Below, piece after piece: positions 29,307 through 45,489 of a stretch of DNA of 64,000 nucleotides. Within the stretch, counting starts at the first letter, position 1; each line of letters begins with the position of its first letter. A model generated the notes under the pieces. The model saw only the letters and a program-made list of their open reading frames with translations, did not search any database and had not been told where the DNA came from. This DNA comes from Pagrus major. Lineage: Eukaryota > Chordata > Actinopteri > Spariformes > Sparidae. Both the position numbers and the translations under genes were made by a program. The DNA lies in NCBI RefSeq assembly GCF_040436345.1, contig NC_133230.1, positions 2,212,797-2,276,796 of the forward strand. Direction: 5' to 3'.

Positions 29307-30077
29307 TTTTGAAAGACCTGGAGGAAAAGTTTCTCTGATCAGTCGCTTTGAAGAGACATTTGAGGACACGTACAGGCGAGTAGCTTTGTATTTGCGAAAT
29401 ATGTTGGAGGTGATTCAGTTCTCGTTTTTCATGCATAATTGCAGAACTGTAACTTGAAATTATATACTTGAAAAATCCTCAGAGGCTCAATATACACAGG
29501 AGAAATGATGAGCTGAAAGCTGAATGTGTACAATTTCCCACTGAGAAGATGTCACAATATGTTTATGTGTCAATATCTTCATCCTGATTTGCCCATATTT
29601 GTGAAAATGATGATTAAAAAAGTCCAGTTAATCGGTCTCATGTGTCCCACTTATTACCGCTCCTCGTGTCATGCTTTTCTATAAACATCTATATGTTAAA
29701 TACTTGTAGTTTTTCCAGTAGCTTCCATGTAAGTAACCAAAAAGTAAGCTGTTAGTTCAAAGTAGCAGTTTAGAAAAGAGTGACACATTTCTTTGTGGAA
29801 TTAAGCAGAGTAGATCTACACCTTAATACAAGGAGTACAACAAACATAGTGTAAACACACTGTGTAAAAACTATAAAAATGGTGTTAAATATAGTTAATT
29901 AAATTAATATAGATACATTTACGAAATGGAAAAAGATAAAGAATAGAATAAAAGTATTTTGGAGTTTGCTTAGCAACTGGACAACATTTTTTGTCCTAAT
30001 ATTTATTCAGGTTTAAAAATGTAGTCAGGTATGTTTTGAACAGGTTCTGAATAAAATGTGTTCAGTCTGAAGCGGAA
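29307..30077 (+). other. 3' flank of gene F with decayed finger
   Basis: The dead finger after TAA reads KTWRKSFSDQS, then RHLRTRTGE out of frame (to about 29385). The shared flank follows. CTGAATAAAATGTG lies near 30048. Confidence 0.6.
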
Positions 30078-30183
30078 ATAAAAGCCTCCGCGAGTGAGGG
30101 GACCCGGAAGGTGGAGAGCAGGTGATTTGGGTGTTGTTTTGGCCTAATCTTAGTTGTGACTGGATCAGAATGGGAAGTTGTAG

Positions 30184-30957
30184 TGTCTGTGTGTTTCTTA
30201 TACCTCCTGAGTTCTGAGTGACAGGACAGGATGGGACAGGACCAGATGCTTCCCTTTAAGTATATTTGGGAAGGGGACAACATAGAGGTCTCATGTCCAG
30301 GATAACAACATATTAGCCTTGTAGTGTGTGTCAGAGAATAGCTAAAGGAAGAGGCCCCACACCAAGGACTGAGGAATTCAGAGGTTCAATGTATACATTT
30401 CCATCTAAGGATAGAGAGAGGTTCAGGGTTGATTCAATGTATACATTTCCATCTAAGGATAGAGAGAGGTTCAGGTTGATTCAATGGTTACATTTCCATC
30501 TAAGTGTAGAGAGACTAACATCAACATAGTCACGCACACACATCCACGTACACATATTCCCTTGAGAGAGAGATGTTATGCAGACCCATCCTTTTCGAAC
30601 AGGATAGAGGGGCCCTCAGTTCCCCAAAAGTGAACAATTAGAGGAAACAGGCGGGCCTGAGCGAATGGACTCTAAAAGGACACACACACCAGAGAACGGG
30701 GGTGAATTTGGTTGAGCTCCTAAGACTGAGGGTCCGAGAGGAGTTCTGATAGAGCAGAGGGCAAAGCATTTTTGGGCGTCACTTTGCCAGGATTTGAGAA
30801 AACCAGGGAGTGGCCACACTCTGGTTCGGACGCTGGCTTGAGATCTGTTTCCATAAAGATTGCTCTATCATATCCACCCAGCCTTGCCTCCGCAGAATTT
30901 CTTTTATCAACATACTACACGCCGACACCTTTGGAGGAGAACAGCCCATACACTTCA
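30184..30957. mobile_element. Solo LTR of an LTR retroelement, 774 bp
   Basis: It begins TGTCTGTGTG and ends ACACTTCA (the TG...CA ends of LTRs). It is flanked by 4-bp direct repeats GTAG (30180-30183 and 30958-30961). The empty site, GAAGTTGTAGTAGACTG, is seen at 11242. It has a TBP-like CTAAAAGG near 30670 and CATAAAG near 30851 as a possible polyadenylation signal, in the + strand order expected of U3-R-U5. There are no internal genes. A 4-bp duplication fits endogenous retroviruses or Gypsy-type elements; which one cannot be told. Confidence 0.8.
30385..30514. repeat. Three tandem 47-48-bp repeats in the LTR U3 part
   Basis: Units start TTCAAT at 30385, 30433 and 30480. Each holds ACATTTCCATCTAAG and a TAGAGAGA tail; the third is shorter. 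U3 enhancers of LTR elements are often tandem repeats of this size, so an enhancer role is possible. Confidence 0.8.
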
Positions 30958-31036
30958 GTAGTAGACTGTCGGAGGATGAGGATTTGGAGACGGAGTGTGA
31001 AATGAGTGCGAGCAGGAAAGGTGGAGGAGGGAGAAG

Positions 31037-31948
31037 TATGATTAAGAGAATGTCTGGAAATAGGAAAGAGTACGGTGTAGGATCACATGTCCCTCGTCTC
31101 TGCTATTAATTGAGGCCTTGTTCTAAGTGGAAGGCAAACATTCCTTTACAGATAGGAGCTGACTTTGCCTTGCAGTCTCTCTCCTCCTCGCTTGGCAAGG
31201 AGGACGTTGTTTTCTTTACAATAAAGCCGTCAGATAGACGTTTCCCAGGAGACTCCCTAAGGTTATTTATAACTATCTAACATCGTCTGTCCTCCTTCCC
31301 TCGGAGACAGCCACATTCCTTTCTTTTCTGGTCAATCGAGGTTCCTCATCAAATCAATCCACTCTCCAGGCATCAAGAGAAACAGAGAACTGTCACAATC
31401 ATGTGTTATAAAGGAAAGTCTTTGCAATTGTAAATGAGACTAATGACGGCTGATGTTCTGTGTTCTCTCCTGATCTAATTAACACACACATGCTCCAGAG
31501 TAAAAGTACTCTGGGCCCCACCTTGACACTCAGTGGTTTACGACCATGCTTTTCTCTTATCTGTGGAGGTTTCTGCACTTATCCAGGTTTCAACCAAGTT
31601 TTAAATAACCATTAAGCTGGAATCTCATCCTCTTAATTTTAACAAATTAGTAAACAGGAAAAGAAGTTCATAAAACTGATTTTTTGTCTGAGATAAAGTT
31701 TTGTGTGTGTAAATGTCCTGTGTTTGGAGGAACCACAGCACCTTCTGATAGTGAGTCCTGGTACGATTGGGACAGACTTTCAGGAGATCTATTGTTTAAA
31801 TACCTCATCTTTCTATTACCAGTAAATGTCTCTGATATGCCCCGTTTAATAAGTATTAGGCTAGAACTAAAAGAAATATGTAAGTGATTAGTTCTTCAAT
31901 AATCAAGTGTGTTTAGACGTTTTGATCAAGTTTTAATTCCTTTTTGAA
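31037..31948 (+). other. X block upstream of finger remnant C2
   Basis: 31159-31875 is homologous to 11449-12184. A 67-codon frame (31684-31887) contains ESWYDWDRLSGDLLFKY. No finger or exon-1 sequence precedes it. Confidence 0.55.
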
Positions 31949-32137
31949 ATGCCTTTTTCTTGCCAAACATGTGGGATGGAATTCAAGACTGCATTAAATC
32001 AACAAAAGAGAATCCACACAGGTGAGAAGCCTTTTACCTGTGAAAATTGTGGGAAGGCTTTTGGGTTGCGTTCTAACTTAACTTGTCACATGAGAACTCA
32101 CACAGGTGAGAAGCCACAATTTTGCAAAATATGTTGA
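31949..32137 (+). pseudogene. C2H2 finger remnant C2
   Basis: 62 codons. A shortened first finger ([16 protein letters not shown], lacking two residues and the first His), one complete finger (GLRSNLTCH) and a half finger ending FCKIC-stop. It is homologous to C but less broken in finger 2. The ATG again replaces a linker Lys codon. Probably not translated. Confidence 0.7.
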
Positions 32138-32784
32138 AGGTGATTCAGTTCTAGTGTTTCATGCATAATTCCAGAACTTTAACTTGAAATTATATACTTG
32201 AAAAATCTTCAGAGGCTCAATATACACAGGAGAAATGATGAGCTAAAAGCTGAATGTGTACAATTTCACTTTGAGAAGATGTCACAATATGTTTATGTGT
32301 CAATATCTTCATGCTGATTATCCCATATTTGTGAAAATGATGATTAAAGAGTCCAGTTAATCGGTCTCATGTGTCCCACTTATTATCGCTCCTCGTGTCA
32401 TGCTTTTCTATAAACATTTATATGTTAAATACTTGTAGTTTTTCCAGTAGCTTCCATGTAAGTAACCAAAAAGTAAGCTGTTAGTTCAAAGTAGCAGTTT
32501 AGAAAAGAGTGACACATTTCTTTGTGGGATTAAGCAGAGTAGATCTACACCTTAATACAAGGAGTACAACAAACATAGTGTAAACACACTGTGTAAAAAC
32601 AGTATAAGAATGGTGTTAAATATAGTTAATTAAATTCATATAAATAAATGTATAAAAGTTTGGGGGAGTTTGCTGAGCAACTGCACAACATTTTTTATCC
32701 AAATTATTTATTAAGGTTTAAAAGTGTAGTCAGATATGTTTTAAACAGGTTCTGAATAAAATGTGTTCAGTCTGAAGCGGAAAT
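32138..32784 (+). other. 3' flank block after remnant C2
   Basis: Shared ZNF downstream sequence with CTGAATAAAATGTG near 32752. No gene is seen. Confidence 0.6.
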
Positions 32785-32944
32785 AAAAGCCTCCGCACTT
32801 CCCCCGTCGGAGCTTAACAGCGTGACACCCAGCGGAAGTCAACAGTAGCAGCTAGCAGCATTAGCTGCCTGTGTGTAATGAACGAAGTGGAAGACGGTAC
32901 TGAGTCACAGCGCAGCTCATTATTGAATTAGTAATTAAAGAACA
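32785..32944 (+). promoter_or_regulatory. 5' flank/5' UTR of gene G with uORF
   Basis: Shared block; the ETS-like site reads AGCGGAAGTC here. uORF 32878-32931. Confidence 0.55.
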
Positions 32945-35544
<2,600 letters not shown>

Positions 35545-37136
35545 TGTTTTAGTGATTTATGTGATTTGTGTTTAAGACAGTCCACATTAAGCCATGGTGA
35601 CATTCTGGGAAAGGTGAAACACGATTTGAAACATTAAAAATGTTAGTTTAGTTTTAGTTTGTTTCTGTGAGTTTTAGACTTGGATTCTAATAATAATAAG
35701 TTAAAGTAGTTCATCAGTCAGAGCCTAAGAATCACCACCGACAGCGACTGAGGAAGACCATCATCATCGTCATCTTCATCATCTCCATCATCATTAACAA
35801 AGACGTTACAGCGACAGGCTGTTTAAGAAACCGTGTGGGCGGTTTCCAACGAAAGAAGATTCTTTAAGTTCAGGAGAAATTTGGTCAGAATCAGAAACAG
35901 ATTTATTGCCAAGAAGGATTTTACACCAACAAGGAATTTGTCTAGGTGAATAAGGTGTATACATTGAAGACAATAAACAAACAGTGACTATAATAAATAT
36001 GAAAAATAAAATATGTAATATGTACAAATTCTGCATTAATGTAATGCAAAGACTTGAAGGGCGGTAGTGGGTTTGAGTGCAAGAGTCCGTGTCAGTGTCA
36101 GTGGGGGTTCCGGGCCTCGTTAAGGATCCCAACTACAGAGGGGAAGAAACTGTTCATGTGGCGGGAGGTTTTGGTCCTGATGGACCGCAGCCTCCTGCCA
36201 GAGGGGAGAGTGTCAAAAAGTCTGTGACCGGGATGGGAGGGGTCGGCCACAATCCTACCTGCACACCTCAGAGCCCTGGAGCTGTGCAGGTCCTGAAGGG
36301 ATGGAAGGTTGCAGCCAATCACCTTCTCAGCAGAGCGTATGATACGCTGGTCAGGGCTCTGTTAGCATTAAACTATTCTCTTAATATTTAACTGCTTTCA
36401 CCCTACCTGCAATTTCACCGTCCGCCCATATTTCATTCATAAACTAATTACATTAGTCATTACAGACTCACCGTCTTTCTGTTATATGTTAATGTTGTTT
36501 AGTTGCCATCTCATTTACTTAAATGAAAATAAATATATTTAACCGTATGTCGTTGTCTGTGGAGGTTTGTTTTACTGTAAACCAATGGTAACTGTGTGTA
36601 GAAGCCACTACTGCAGTAATGAGATTAAATACATTGATTTGAATGAATTGATATTGATTAAAGTTAACCTTGTCTAGTCGAATTTGATTAATTTCCTCCA
36701 GATTAGTCAAAGAGATAAAAGAACGGAGGTGGTGCTCCTATTCACGAGTGCTTTATTAATCTCAAGTGATTAATACATTAATTTATGTGTAGTGTTTCTC
36801 CTACATTGGCATGAGGATAAGTTGACAGTACCCAGATGTTACTCCTCATTAAGAAGAGATCTTAAATGTTGAGTATGAATGGGAGGAATTATTACTGCAA
36901 AAAACATTTATATGTTAAATACTTGTAGTTTTTCCAGTAGCTTCCATGTAAGTAACCAAACAGAAAGCTGTTAGTTCAAAGTAGCAGTTTAGAAAAGAGT
37001 GGCACATTTATTTGTGGAATTAAGCAGAGTAGATCTACACCTTAATACAAGGAGTACAACAAACATAGTGTAAACACACTGTAAAAACAGAATAAAAATG
37101 GTGTTAAATATTGTTAATTAAATTAATATAAATAAA
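35545..37136 (+). other. G to LINE copy 3 intergenic region
   Basis: Contains the dispersed repeat fragment (35884-36361) and the shared ZNF flank block from about 36905. It equals 490-2081 wherever compared. No gene is seen. Confidence 0.55.
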
Positions 37137-38432
37137 ATGGGAAGTTGTAGTAGACTGTTGGAGGATGAGGATTTGGAGACGGAGTGGGAAATGAGTGGGA
37201 GCAGGAAAGGTGGAGGAGGGAGAAGGGATAGCAGAAATAGTCAGTTAACAAAAAAACGAGCATTAGAGGAGGATGAGGAAGGAAGAGATGTCAGGTAAAG
37301 GACAATGATGGAAGAATTTAAGATCATTCTTAAATTTAAAGTGGGCAGTGTCCAGTCACTCTAACAGCTGGATTGAGAAACGCGATTGGGGAATTAGAGA
37401 TGGTGAAGATATTATGTGATGGCAGTCTGTTGGTAAAATGCAAGAATAATGAGCAGAGAAATAAAACAATGAAACTGTAATGTAATAACAAAATAGTGGA
37501 AAAAAAGATAGTTGGGGAGAGGAGAGGAACTAGGGGAGTGATAACTGGAATCCCTGTTGGAGAAAACCTGGAGGAGCTCAGGAAAGTGCTGAAAGGCGGA
37601 ACGGTCACAGGAATTAGACGGCTCCAGGCCTTTAGAAATGGGGAAAAAGTTGATAGTGAATCTGTTCTGCTACAGTTCAAGGATGAGGTGCTTCCTGGGA
37701 AAATGATGGTAGGATACATGAGTTTTAGCGTAAGAGAATATGTTCCTGCTCCACTAAGATGCTATAAATGTCAAGCGATATGGTCATACCGCTAATGTAT
37801 GCAAAGGGAAACAGAGATGCGGAAGATGCGGAGGAGAGCGTGCGTATGGACAGTGTGGCAGCAAGGATGCAGTTAAGTGCTGTCATTGTGGAGGGAACCA
37901 CACAGCAGCATATGGGATGCGGGGACAGCCTTCCATTCTGAAACACCCCCACTCCAAAACACCACTGTTCCGACTTTCAACTTCAAATTACTTCCCAATA
38001 GGGTTAGGGTCAGGGTCAGGGTCAGGGTCAGGGTTTCCCCAATAGCCTTTTCGCGGATGCGTTGTCAGGAAGCAGGCAGTAGAAGTTCAACAAGTAAAAT
38101 CAGAGTGGAAAGTGACATATGAAGAGGCTGTGCAGATATGTAACAATGAAAGAAGAGAAGAAGGAGTCAACCAAAGCAAACATGAAACAAGTGTGGCTTC
38201 AGGCCGGGCACAAAAGGACAATGCAGGAGTGCCAATGGACAGATTAGTGCTATTCTTAGCTTACGTCATCAACTGTTCAGAGCAAAGGAAAACCAAGACA
38301 GAGACAATCAAAATCATAGTTAAGGCAGCAGCTAAATTCCTTAACATGAAAGATTTATCACGGGAAAAGGTACAGACTGACCTTAGCCACGGAGAAAGGA
38401 CCTCGGAGGCAGCTTCGCAAATCATAACATAG
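37137..38432 (+). pseudogene. LINE ORF1 remnant, copy 3
   Basis: Twin of 2082-3377, with the same stops and zinc-knuckle cluster (about 37760-37915). Confidence 0.7.
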
Positions 38433-39172
38433 TGTTGATACTTCAATGGAACGCCAGGAGTCTGATAGCGAATGGACAGGAGTTTACAGGATATATTGAT
38501 CATTTAGAAAGGAAACCAGACATCATATGCATTCAGGAAACATGGCTCAAAACAACTCTGGAGTCCATTATTAAGGGGTATACTGTTATCCGCAAAGATA
38601 GAAACAATGGTAATGGAGGGGGATGTGCAATATTTATTAAAGAAGGTATAAATTATAGACAGTTAGATACAATACAAAAGTTAGAGGTAATAGTTTTTGA
38701 AATATGGAGTAAGAATGGTAGTATGAAAATAGTACATTTTTATAACCCATGCAAAAAGTTAGAAAAAGGAAAACTAGAGTTAATATTGGAACACTGGAGA
38801 GGTAATATCATCTGGTGTGGGGATTTTAATGCACATAGCACAGTGTGGGGGGAAAAAGAAGATTTAAATGGAGAGATTTTAGAGGAACTCATAGATGAGA
38901 AGGAATTGGTGTGTTTAAATGATGGAGTAGGCACAAGGGTTAATTTGGGGAAGGGTACAGAGTCAGCAGTAGACCTTACTTTGGTATCACAGTCACTAGT
39001 CGAGAAGAGTAATTGGGAAGTATTTAAAGGAAGCACTATAGGGAGTGATCACTCTCCAATATTCATAGGTGTTGGAGTTGAAAGGGAGATGAAACAGGAC
39101 GAGAGAGAAGGAAGATGGAAATTTGAAGAAGCAATTTGGAACAAGTATAGAGTATTAGCTGAAGGACTTTGA
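38432..39172 (+). pseudogene. LINE endonuclease domain, copy 3
   Basis: 246 open codons, same residues as at 3377-4117. Confidence 0.8.
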
Positions 39173-39990
39173 CTGACTTTGCCTTGCAGTCTCTCTCCTC
39201 CTCACCTGGCAAGGAGGACGTTGTTTTCTTTACAATAAAGCCGTCAGATAGACGTTTCCCAGGAGACTCCCTAAGGTTATTTACAACTATCTAACATCGT
39301 CTGTCCTCCTTCCCTCGGAGACAGCCACATTCCTTTCTTTTCTGGTCAATTGAGGTTCATCATCAAATCAATCCACTCTCCAGGCATCAAGAGGAACAGA
39401 GAACTGTCACAATCATGTGTTATAAAGGAAAGTCTTTGCAATTGTAAATGAGACTAACGACGGCTGATGTTCTGTGTTCTCTCCTGATCTAATTAACACA
39501 CACATGCTCCAGAGTAAAAGTACTCTGGGCCCCACCTTGACACTCAGTGGTTTACGACCATGCTTTTCTCTTATCTGTGGGGGTTTCTGCACTCATCCAG
39601 ATTGAAACCAAGTTTTAAATAACCATTAAGCTGGAATCTCATCCTCTTAATCTTAACAGATGTCTGTAAATGTCCTGTGTTTGCAGGAACCACAGCATCT
39701 CCTGATGGTGAGTCCTGGTACGATTGGGACAGACTTTCAGGAGATCTATTGTTTAAATACCTCATCTTTCTATTACCAGTAAATGTCTCTGATATGCCCT
39801 GTTTAATAAGTATTAGGCTAGAACTAAAAGAAGTTCAATTAGTTTACAAGTCAGAGCCTAAGAACCACCACTCAAAGCGACGAAGAAGACCATCATCTTT
39901 ATCAAGATCATCATCATCGATAAAGAAGTTTCAGTAATGGGCTGTTTCAGAAACCGTGCAAGCGGTTTCCAACGAAAGACAGACTCTTTG

Positions 39991-40710
39991 ACAAGCCAGA
40001 CCGGCTCTGCCCCCCAACGCACAAAGGTCGTCTGTTTCACAAAAAGCAAAATTCAGGATCAGATTCAACTTAAAATGTATGGAGAAAATTTAGAAAGAGT
40101 AGAATGTTTCAAATATCTACGTATCTGGTTCGACAAGAATCTTACTTGGAAAATTCACATAGGGACAATTGTTGGAAAATGTAAAAAAGTACTGAATGTT
40201 GTTGATGTTTGAGGGGTAACGAGTGGGGAGCAAATAAAGTGTCTCTGAAAGCTGTTTACATTGGGCTAATCAGGGCAGGTCTTGACTATGGCTGCACAAT
40301 TTACCAGTCTGCTTCAAAAACTTTACTAAAAAAATTGGATACACTTAGATATCAGGCCTTGAGACTCCGCTGTGGTGCTATTAATACAACCCCAGTGTCA
40401 GCTTTACAAGTGGAGATGAATGAAATGCCATTAGAAATAAGAAGAAATCAGATTTCACTAACATACTGGGCAAACCTAAAGGGCCATAAGGAGAGTCAGC
40501 CCACTCAGAAGGTGTTACAGATGTGTCAAGAGAAGGAAAGAAGACAGTTGAAGAGCTTTGGTTGGATGATGGGGGATGCAGTATAGAAATAGGGATAGGG
40601 GATTTAGTGTTAAGCCCCACTGTACCATCCTCCACTGTCCCACCTTGGCTATTAAGAGAAATAGAGGTAGACATACATCTGTTAGCAGAGGGTGATTTGT
40701 TAATTTTTAA
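39991..40710 (+). pseudogene. LINE RT C-terminal remnant, copy 3
   Basis: Twin of 4936-5655; frameshift at about 40205. Confidence 0.7.
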
Positions 40711-41835
40711 CAGGGGGATGGCTCAATGGGAGCAGCACCCTGCCCCGACACACCTATGTCCACCTCCCAAAGGACATTGTTGATGCCTTAACCACAACTG
40801 TGGCATTTCTAATTTTACAACTCCATTTAATCCAGTTATCTTCCTTCTCTCCCTACTACAATTGTCTTTGTATAACTGTATTAAAGTAACAAGTAAATAC
40901 ACCTTTAAATTGTATGCAGTGGACTGAGTTTATTCAGGCAGGGTTTTCTCATGTTTCTCACAATACACTACAAGCAGGGTCATTTTAAGTTACATGACCC
41001 CTTGGAATTTTTTACCATCTAAATTCCTTGAGGGACACAAAATGAATATTGTGCAAAATAGTAGAGCCCGACCGATTTATCGGCCAATATGAGCCTCTCA
41101 CAGATATATCAGTATCAGTGTATATATTGTCCGATATGCACTGATATGAAAACCTTATATTTAAAAACTATAATGGAGAAAAACATGCTTGGGCTAATTT
41201 AAAATTGGTGTAATGACACAGTTTGTCCAGCAGAGTGCGCTTCAACGGGACTAAAACAGCTGGTGTCAGGAAATGTAACAGCTGCCTCACTAATGGTTGA
41301 ACTATAAACCAGCACAAACATGACAATTACCAACAGAACATAAGCCACCATGTTCTGAACAGACACTAAAAACACTTACAGAAAGTAACATTTTAGTTTT
41401 AGAAAAGGAAACTTGTTGTGCTCCTCCTCTACAGAGAGACGCGCTGGGGATCCACCGGAAGCTGCTCTATGACGTCGCGTCTGCTACAGGTTTTGTTCCG
41501 CCCTCCGCACAACGTCATACCATGAATGTATGAAGAGAACCAGGCGGGAACGTTTCAGAACCGAGCCTTTGGCCTGCCCGATTTTGTTGACTTGCTCAGA
41601 TTTTGACGTTTTTATACAATCGGGAGTCTGCACACGGTGTTTTATTTTGAAAATTGACCGGATGCTCTATGCCGTGCACGGCTCAACTGTGCGCCATCGA
41701 TCGCGGCCGCTTGTGATTTGTAACACACTTTCTGCTACTAGGGGATGGAGAGTGATGGCAGGTTAACAAGGGGGATGCTTTTTGGTAATTTTGCTAACAA
41801 GGGGGACGGCATCCCCCCTCATCCCCCCTCATATC

Positions 41836-42585
41836 GCCTACTATCTGTTAGAAAGGAAGAAAGGGAAAAGTATTAATAGGAATCAGGTTGATAGATATAT
41901 AGAGGAACATTATTCAACATTTACTAAAGTATATACTGATGCATCAAAGACAACTAACAACAGAGCAGCAGTTGCGTTCACCATCCCAGATTTAAATATT
42001 GTGTCAATTAAAAGAATCAGTAATAATATCGGTATTTCCGGGAGAAATGGTAGCTATTCTTTTAGTACTTGAGTGGGTGGAAAGAAATAAACTAAAGTAC
42101 TAATAGGATCAGATTCAAGCAGTTCATTAACCAGTCTCAAAAACATGCAATCAGAAACAAGACAAGATATTCTGGTGGAAATAGCTCAAACTGTATAAAA
42201 TTACCAAAGCAGGAGTAAATGTGAAGAATATGACAGTAAACTATAGTAAGGCGGAAGTTAAAAGCATAATCAAAGTAGAAATGAAAAAGAAGTGGCAGGA
42301 GGGTTGGAACAAGGAAAATAAAGGTAGAGTGTTCTACAGTATCCAAAGGGAGGTGGGAAGGATGAGAGAAAATAGTAGAAGTTAAAAAGAAGAAGATATA
42401 ATATCAAGAATCAGATTTGTATGATGAAAGTAATTGGGAAACATGAAACTGGTTTGTGTCAACAGTGTAATTATCAAGAAACAGTTGAACATGTCATTAT
42501 AAATGGTCCTAAGTATCAGCGGCAAAGGAGGATTCTGAGAGACAGACTCAGTAGAGAGCAAATCAAATTTATCAAATGTTTTAAT
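41836..42585 (+). pseudogene. LINE RNase H remnant, copy 3
   Basis: Twin of 6781-7530, with VYTDASK at about 41930. Confidence 0.7.
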
Positions 42586-42626
42586 TAAAAGAATATAGGT
42601 ATTATTATTATCATTGGTCATTTATT

Positions 42627-42710
<84 letters not shown>

Positions 42711-42875
42711 TAGATCCTCTACCAGTAGTCGTAGTATTCCATTCTGATCCACACTCCAGTTCAGAAGGTGGCGGTAATGCACAGCTAAAAGTTGTTTGCC
42801 GACCGCCATGAAGAAGAAGAAGAAGAAGAAGAAGAAGAAGAAGAAGAAGAAGAAGAAGAAGAAGAAGAAGAAGAA

Positions 42876-43037
42876 CTAAAAGCCTCCGCACTTCCCCCGT
42901 CGGAGCTTAAAAGCGTGACACCCAGCGGAAGTAAACAGTAGCAGCTAGCAGCATTAGCTGCCTGTGTGTAATGAAGGAAGTGGAAGACGGTACTGAGTCA
43001 CAGCGCAGCTCATTATTGAATTAGTAATTAAAGAACA
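42876..43037 (+). promoter_or_regulatory. 5' flank/5' UTR of gene B' with uORF
   Basis: Twin of 7821-7982. uORF 42971-43024. Confidence 0.55.
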
Positions 43038-45489
43038 ATGAGTTCAGTTGAGAGTTTGAGAGAGTTTGTCAACGAGCGACTAACTGCTGCTGCTGAAGAA
43101 ATATTCCGAGTGTTTAAAACAACTATCGTCCAGTACGAGGAAGAGATCGATCGGCAGCGCGTCCTGCTGGATATCTGCTGGAAACCCCAAGTAAAGTTAC
43201 ACAGGACAGGTGAGGACAAGTTTATTATTTTAACAACACTAATGTTCAGAGCCCTGGAGTGGCCATAGAGGGGGAGATATGCATCGCAGCCACGTTTCAC
43301 TACACGGAGCGAACAGACGAGTGTTTCCCTCGTGTTGGTTCATTCCACTCCGGGACTCCGGAGGTTCTGAGTGCCCGCTGCACGGCTGGGCTCCGTTCTA
43401 TAGAAGACCGCAGCCAAACTCCACTCAAAAAATGCTGATTTTACACACAAAGCGTTCAGAACAATACGAGGAGCACTTAAACTCAACAGAAAGAGGTGTG
43501 TCTCATTGAACCTATTATGAAGACATGTCGGCATTGATTTTGAGTCAGTGGGTCAGATGAGCTGGACACTATTGGAAAAAAATGTAGATTTTACATCCAA
43601 AACATTCATGACAAGGAAAATTATGTTTTTTTTAACCAAATGGTACAAACATTGTAAACCAAGGTATGAAATACAGAGCAGAAAATATTTCACAGAAGAA
43701 GCTATTCCAGCTTTTTATGATGAGACGAGAGGAAAGGTGGAGGATCGCTCCAGTCTGCAGAGAGAATTGTGCTCACCTGCGATGGATGGACTTCACGGGC
43801 CACAGAGTCCTACGTGAAGCAAAGACTGCCCATTTTATTGATAACGAGTGGGAAACGCACTCCTACATGCTACAAACAAGAGGGACGAGACTCATACCGG
43901 TGCTAATCACCACTCAGAGAAGTGCACTCACCTCTGAGCATGCTGTTCAGTTGCTGTTCAGTTGCTGTTCAGTTGCTGTTCAGTTGCTGTTCCTGAAGAA
44001 GAACATGCATATTTGAGGATGAATTGAAATGTGTTCAGGTTTACATAATACAAGTTACTACAAATAAAGGTTGATTGGTTGAATAAATAATCTCTGCCTT
44101 TTGTTCTCTGTCCCTCCAGAGCTCCCACAGCAACATGTCTGTAAGGAGGAGGAGGTTCTCGCTGACCAGCAGGTTTGTAACCAGGAGAAGAACTCCAGTC
44201 TGGACCAAGAGGACCCAGAGCCTCCAGAGATTAAAGAGGAACAGGAGGAACTCTGCACCAGTCAGGAGGGAGAGCAGCTTGTACTGAAGGTTGAGACGGA
44301 TACCGTCATGTTGACTCCAACTTATGAGGAAAGTGACCACAGTGAAGCAGAACCAAAAAGTGACCACCAGCTCCTCTCCAACAACTCTCATGTAGCTGAG
44401 AGCCAAGATCAGAAAGGAGGAAAACATGGAGATTCAGGATCAGCTGGAGATGGAGAGCCAAAACAAAAGAAAAGACATCACAGAAGCAAAAGTCACAGTG
44501 ATAATGCAAAAAACTCTACCTTATCAGACATTCACCATAACACTCACCCAGGTAGAAAGTCTTTCAAATGTGACACATGTGGAAAGGCTTTTAAGATTAA
44601 GTCCCTATTGAATACACACCTAAGAACCCACACAGGTGAGAAGCCTTATTCTTGCCAAACATGTGGGAAGACTTTCAGGAGATGTGGTGTATTGAATCTG
44701 CACATGAGAATCCACACTGGTGAGAAACCGTTTTCTTGCAAAACATGTGGGAAAGCTTTCAGCCAAAGTGCAAACTTAACAGTCCACATGAGAACTCACA
44801 CAGGTGAGAAGCCTTATACTTGCCAAACATGTGGGAAAGCTTTCAGCCAAAGTGCTCGCTTAACAGTCCACATGAGAATCCACACAGGTGAGAAACCGTT
44901 TTCTTGCAAAACATGTGGGAAAGCTTTCAAGACTTGTGCTGAATTGAATCTGCACATGAGAATCCACACTGATGAGAAGCCGTATACTTGCAAAACATGT
45001 AGGAAAGCGTTCAGCCATAATTCATCCTTAACAGTCCACATGAGAATCCACACAGGTGAGAAGCCTTATTCTTGCAAAACATGTGGGAAAGATTTCAAGA
45101 GTCATAGTAAATTGAATCTGCACATGAGAATCCACACTGGCGAGAAACCGTATACTTGCCAAACATGTGGGAAAGCTTTCAGCCGAAGTGCTCACTTAAC
45201 AGTCCACATGAGAACCCACACAGGTGAGAAGCCTTATACTTGCCAAACATGTGGGAAAGCTTTCGGCCGAAGAGCTCACTTAACAGTCCACATGAGAACC
45301 CACACAGGTGAGAAGCCTTACGCTTGCAAAACATGTGGGAAGACTTTCAACACTTGTAGTAAATTGAATCGGCACATGACAATCCACACAGGTGAGAAGC
45401 CTTTTTCTTGCCAAACTTGTGGTAAGACTTTCAATCAAAACGGTAACTTAACTCATCACATGAGAACTCACACAGGTGAGAAGCCATAA
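43038..45489 (+). CDS. C2H2 zinc-finger protein gene B', 11 fingers
   Basis: Exon 1 43038-43209, exon 2 44120-45489. The predicted protein equals that of B at every residue compared, including the odd CKTCRK of finger 6. The intron carries the hAT fossil (43654-43911) and four 11-bp minisatellite units (43942-43993), the same number as B. Either a true second gene from a very recent duplication or an assembly duplicate of B. Confidence 0.75.
43654..43911 (+). mobile_element. hAT transposase fossil in intron 1 of gene B'
   Basis: Twin of 8599-8856. Confidence 0.7.

Larger units (their letters stand above)
30092..31036 (+). mobile_element. LINE 5' end fragment split by an LTR
   Basis: ATAAAAGCCTCCGC (30078-30091) is followed by the LINE 5' UTR (GAGTGAGGGGACCCGG). 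ORF1 starts at ATG 30170, is interrupted after GTAG (30183), and resumes at 30958 (GTAGTAGACTGTCGG) to about 31036. It is homologous to 11160-11336, where the site is empty. Confidence 0.75.
37137..42875 (+). mobile_element. Degenerate I-group LINE, copy 3
   Basis: 35-kb twin of copy 1. ATT array 42619-42710 and (GAA)22 42810-42875 have the same lengths as in copy 1. The 133-bp insertion lies at 37922-38054, the X/ZNF-flank segment at 39173-39990, and the unclassified insertion at 40711-41835. Confidence 0.85.
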
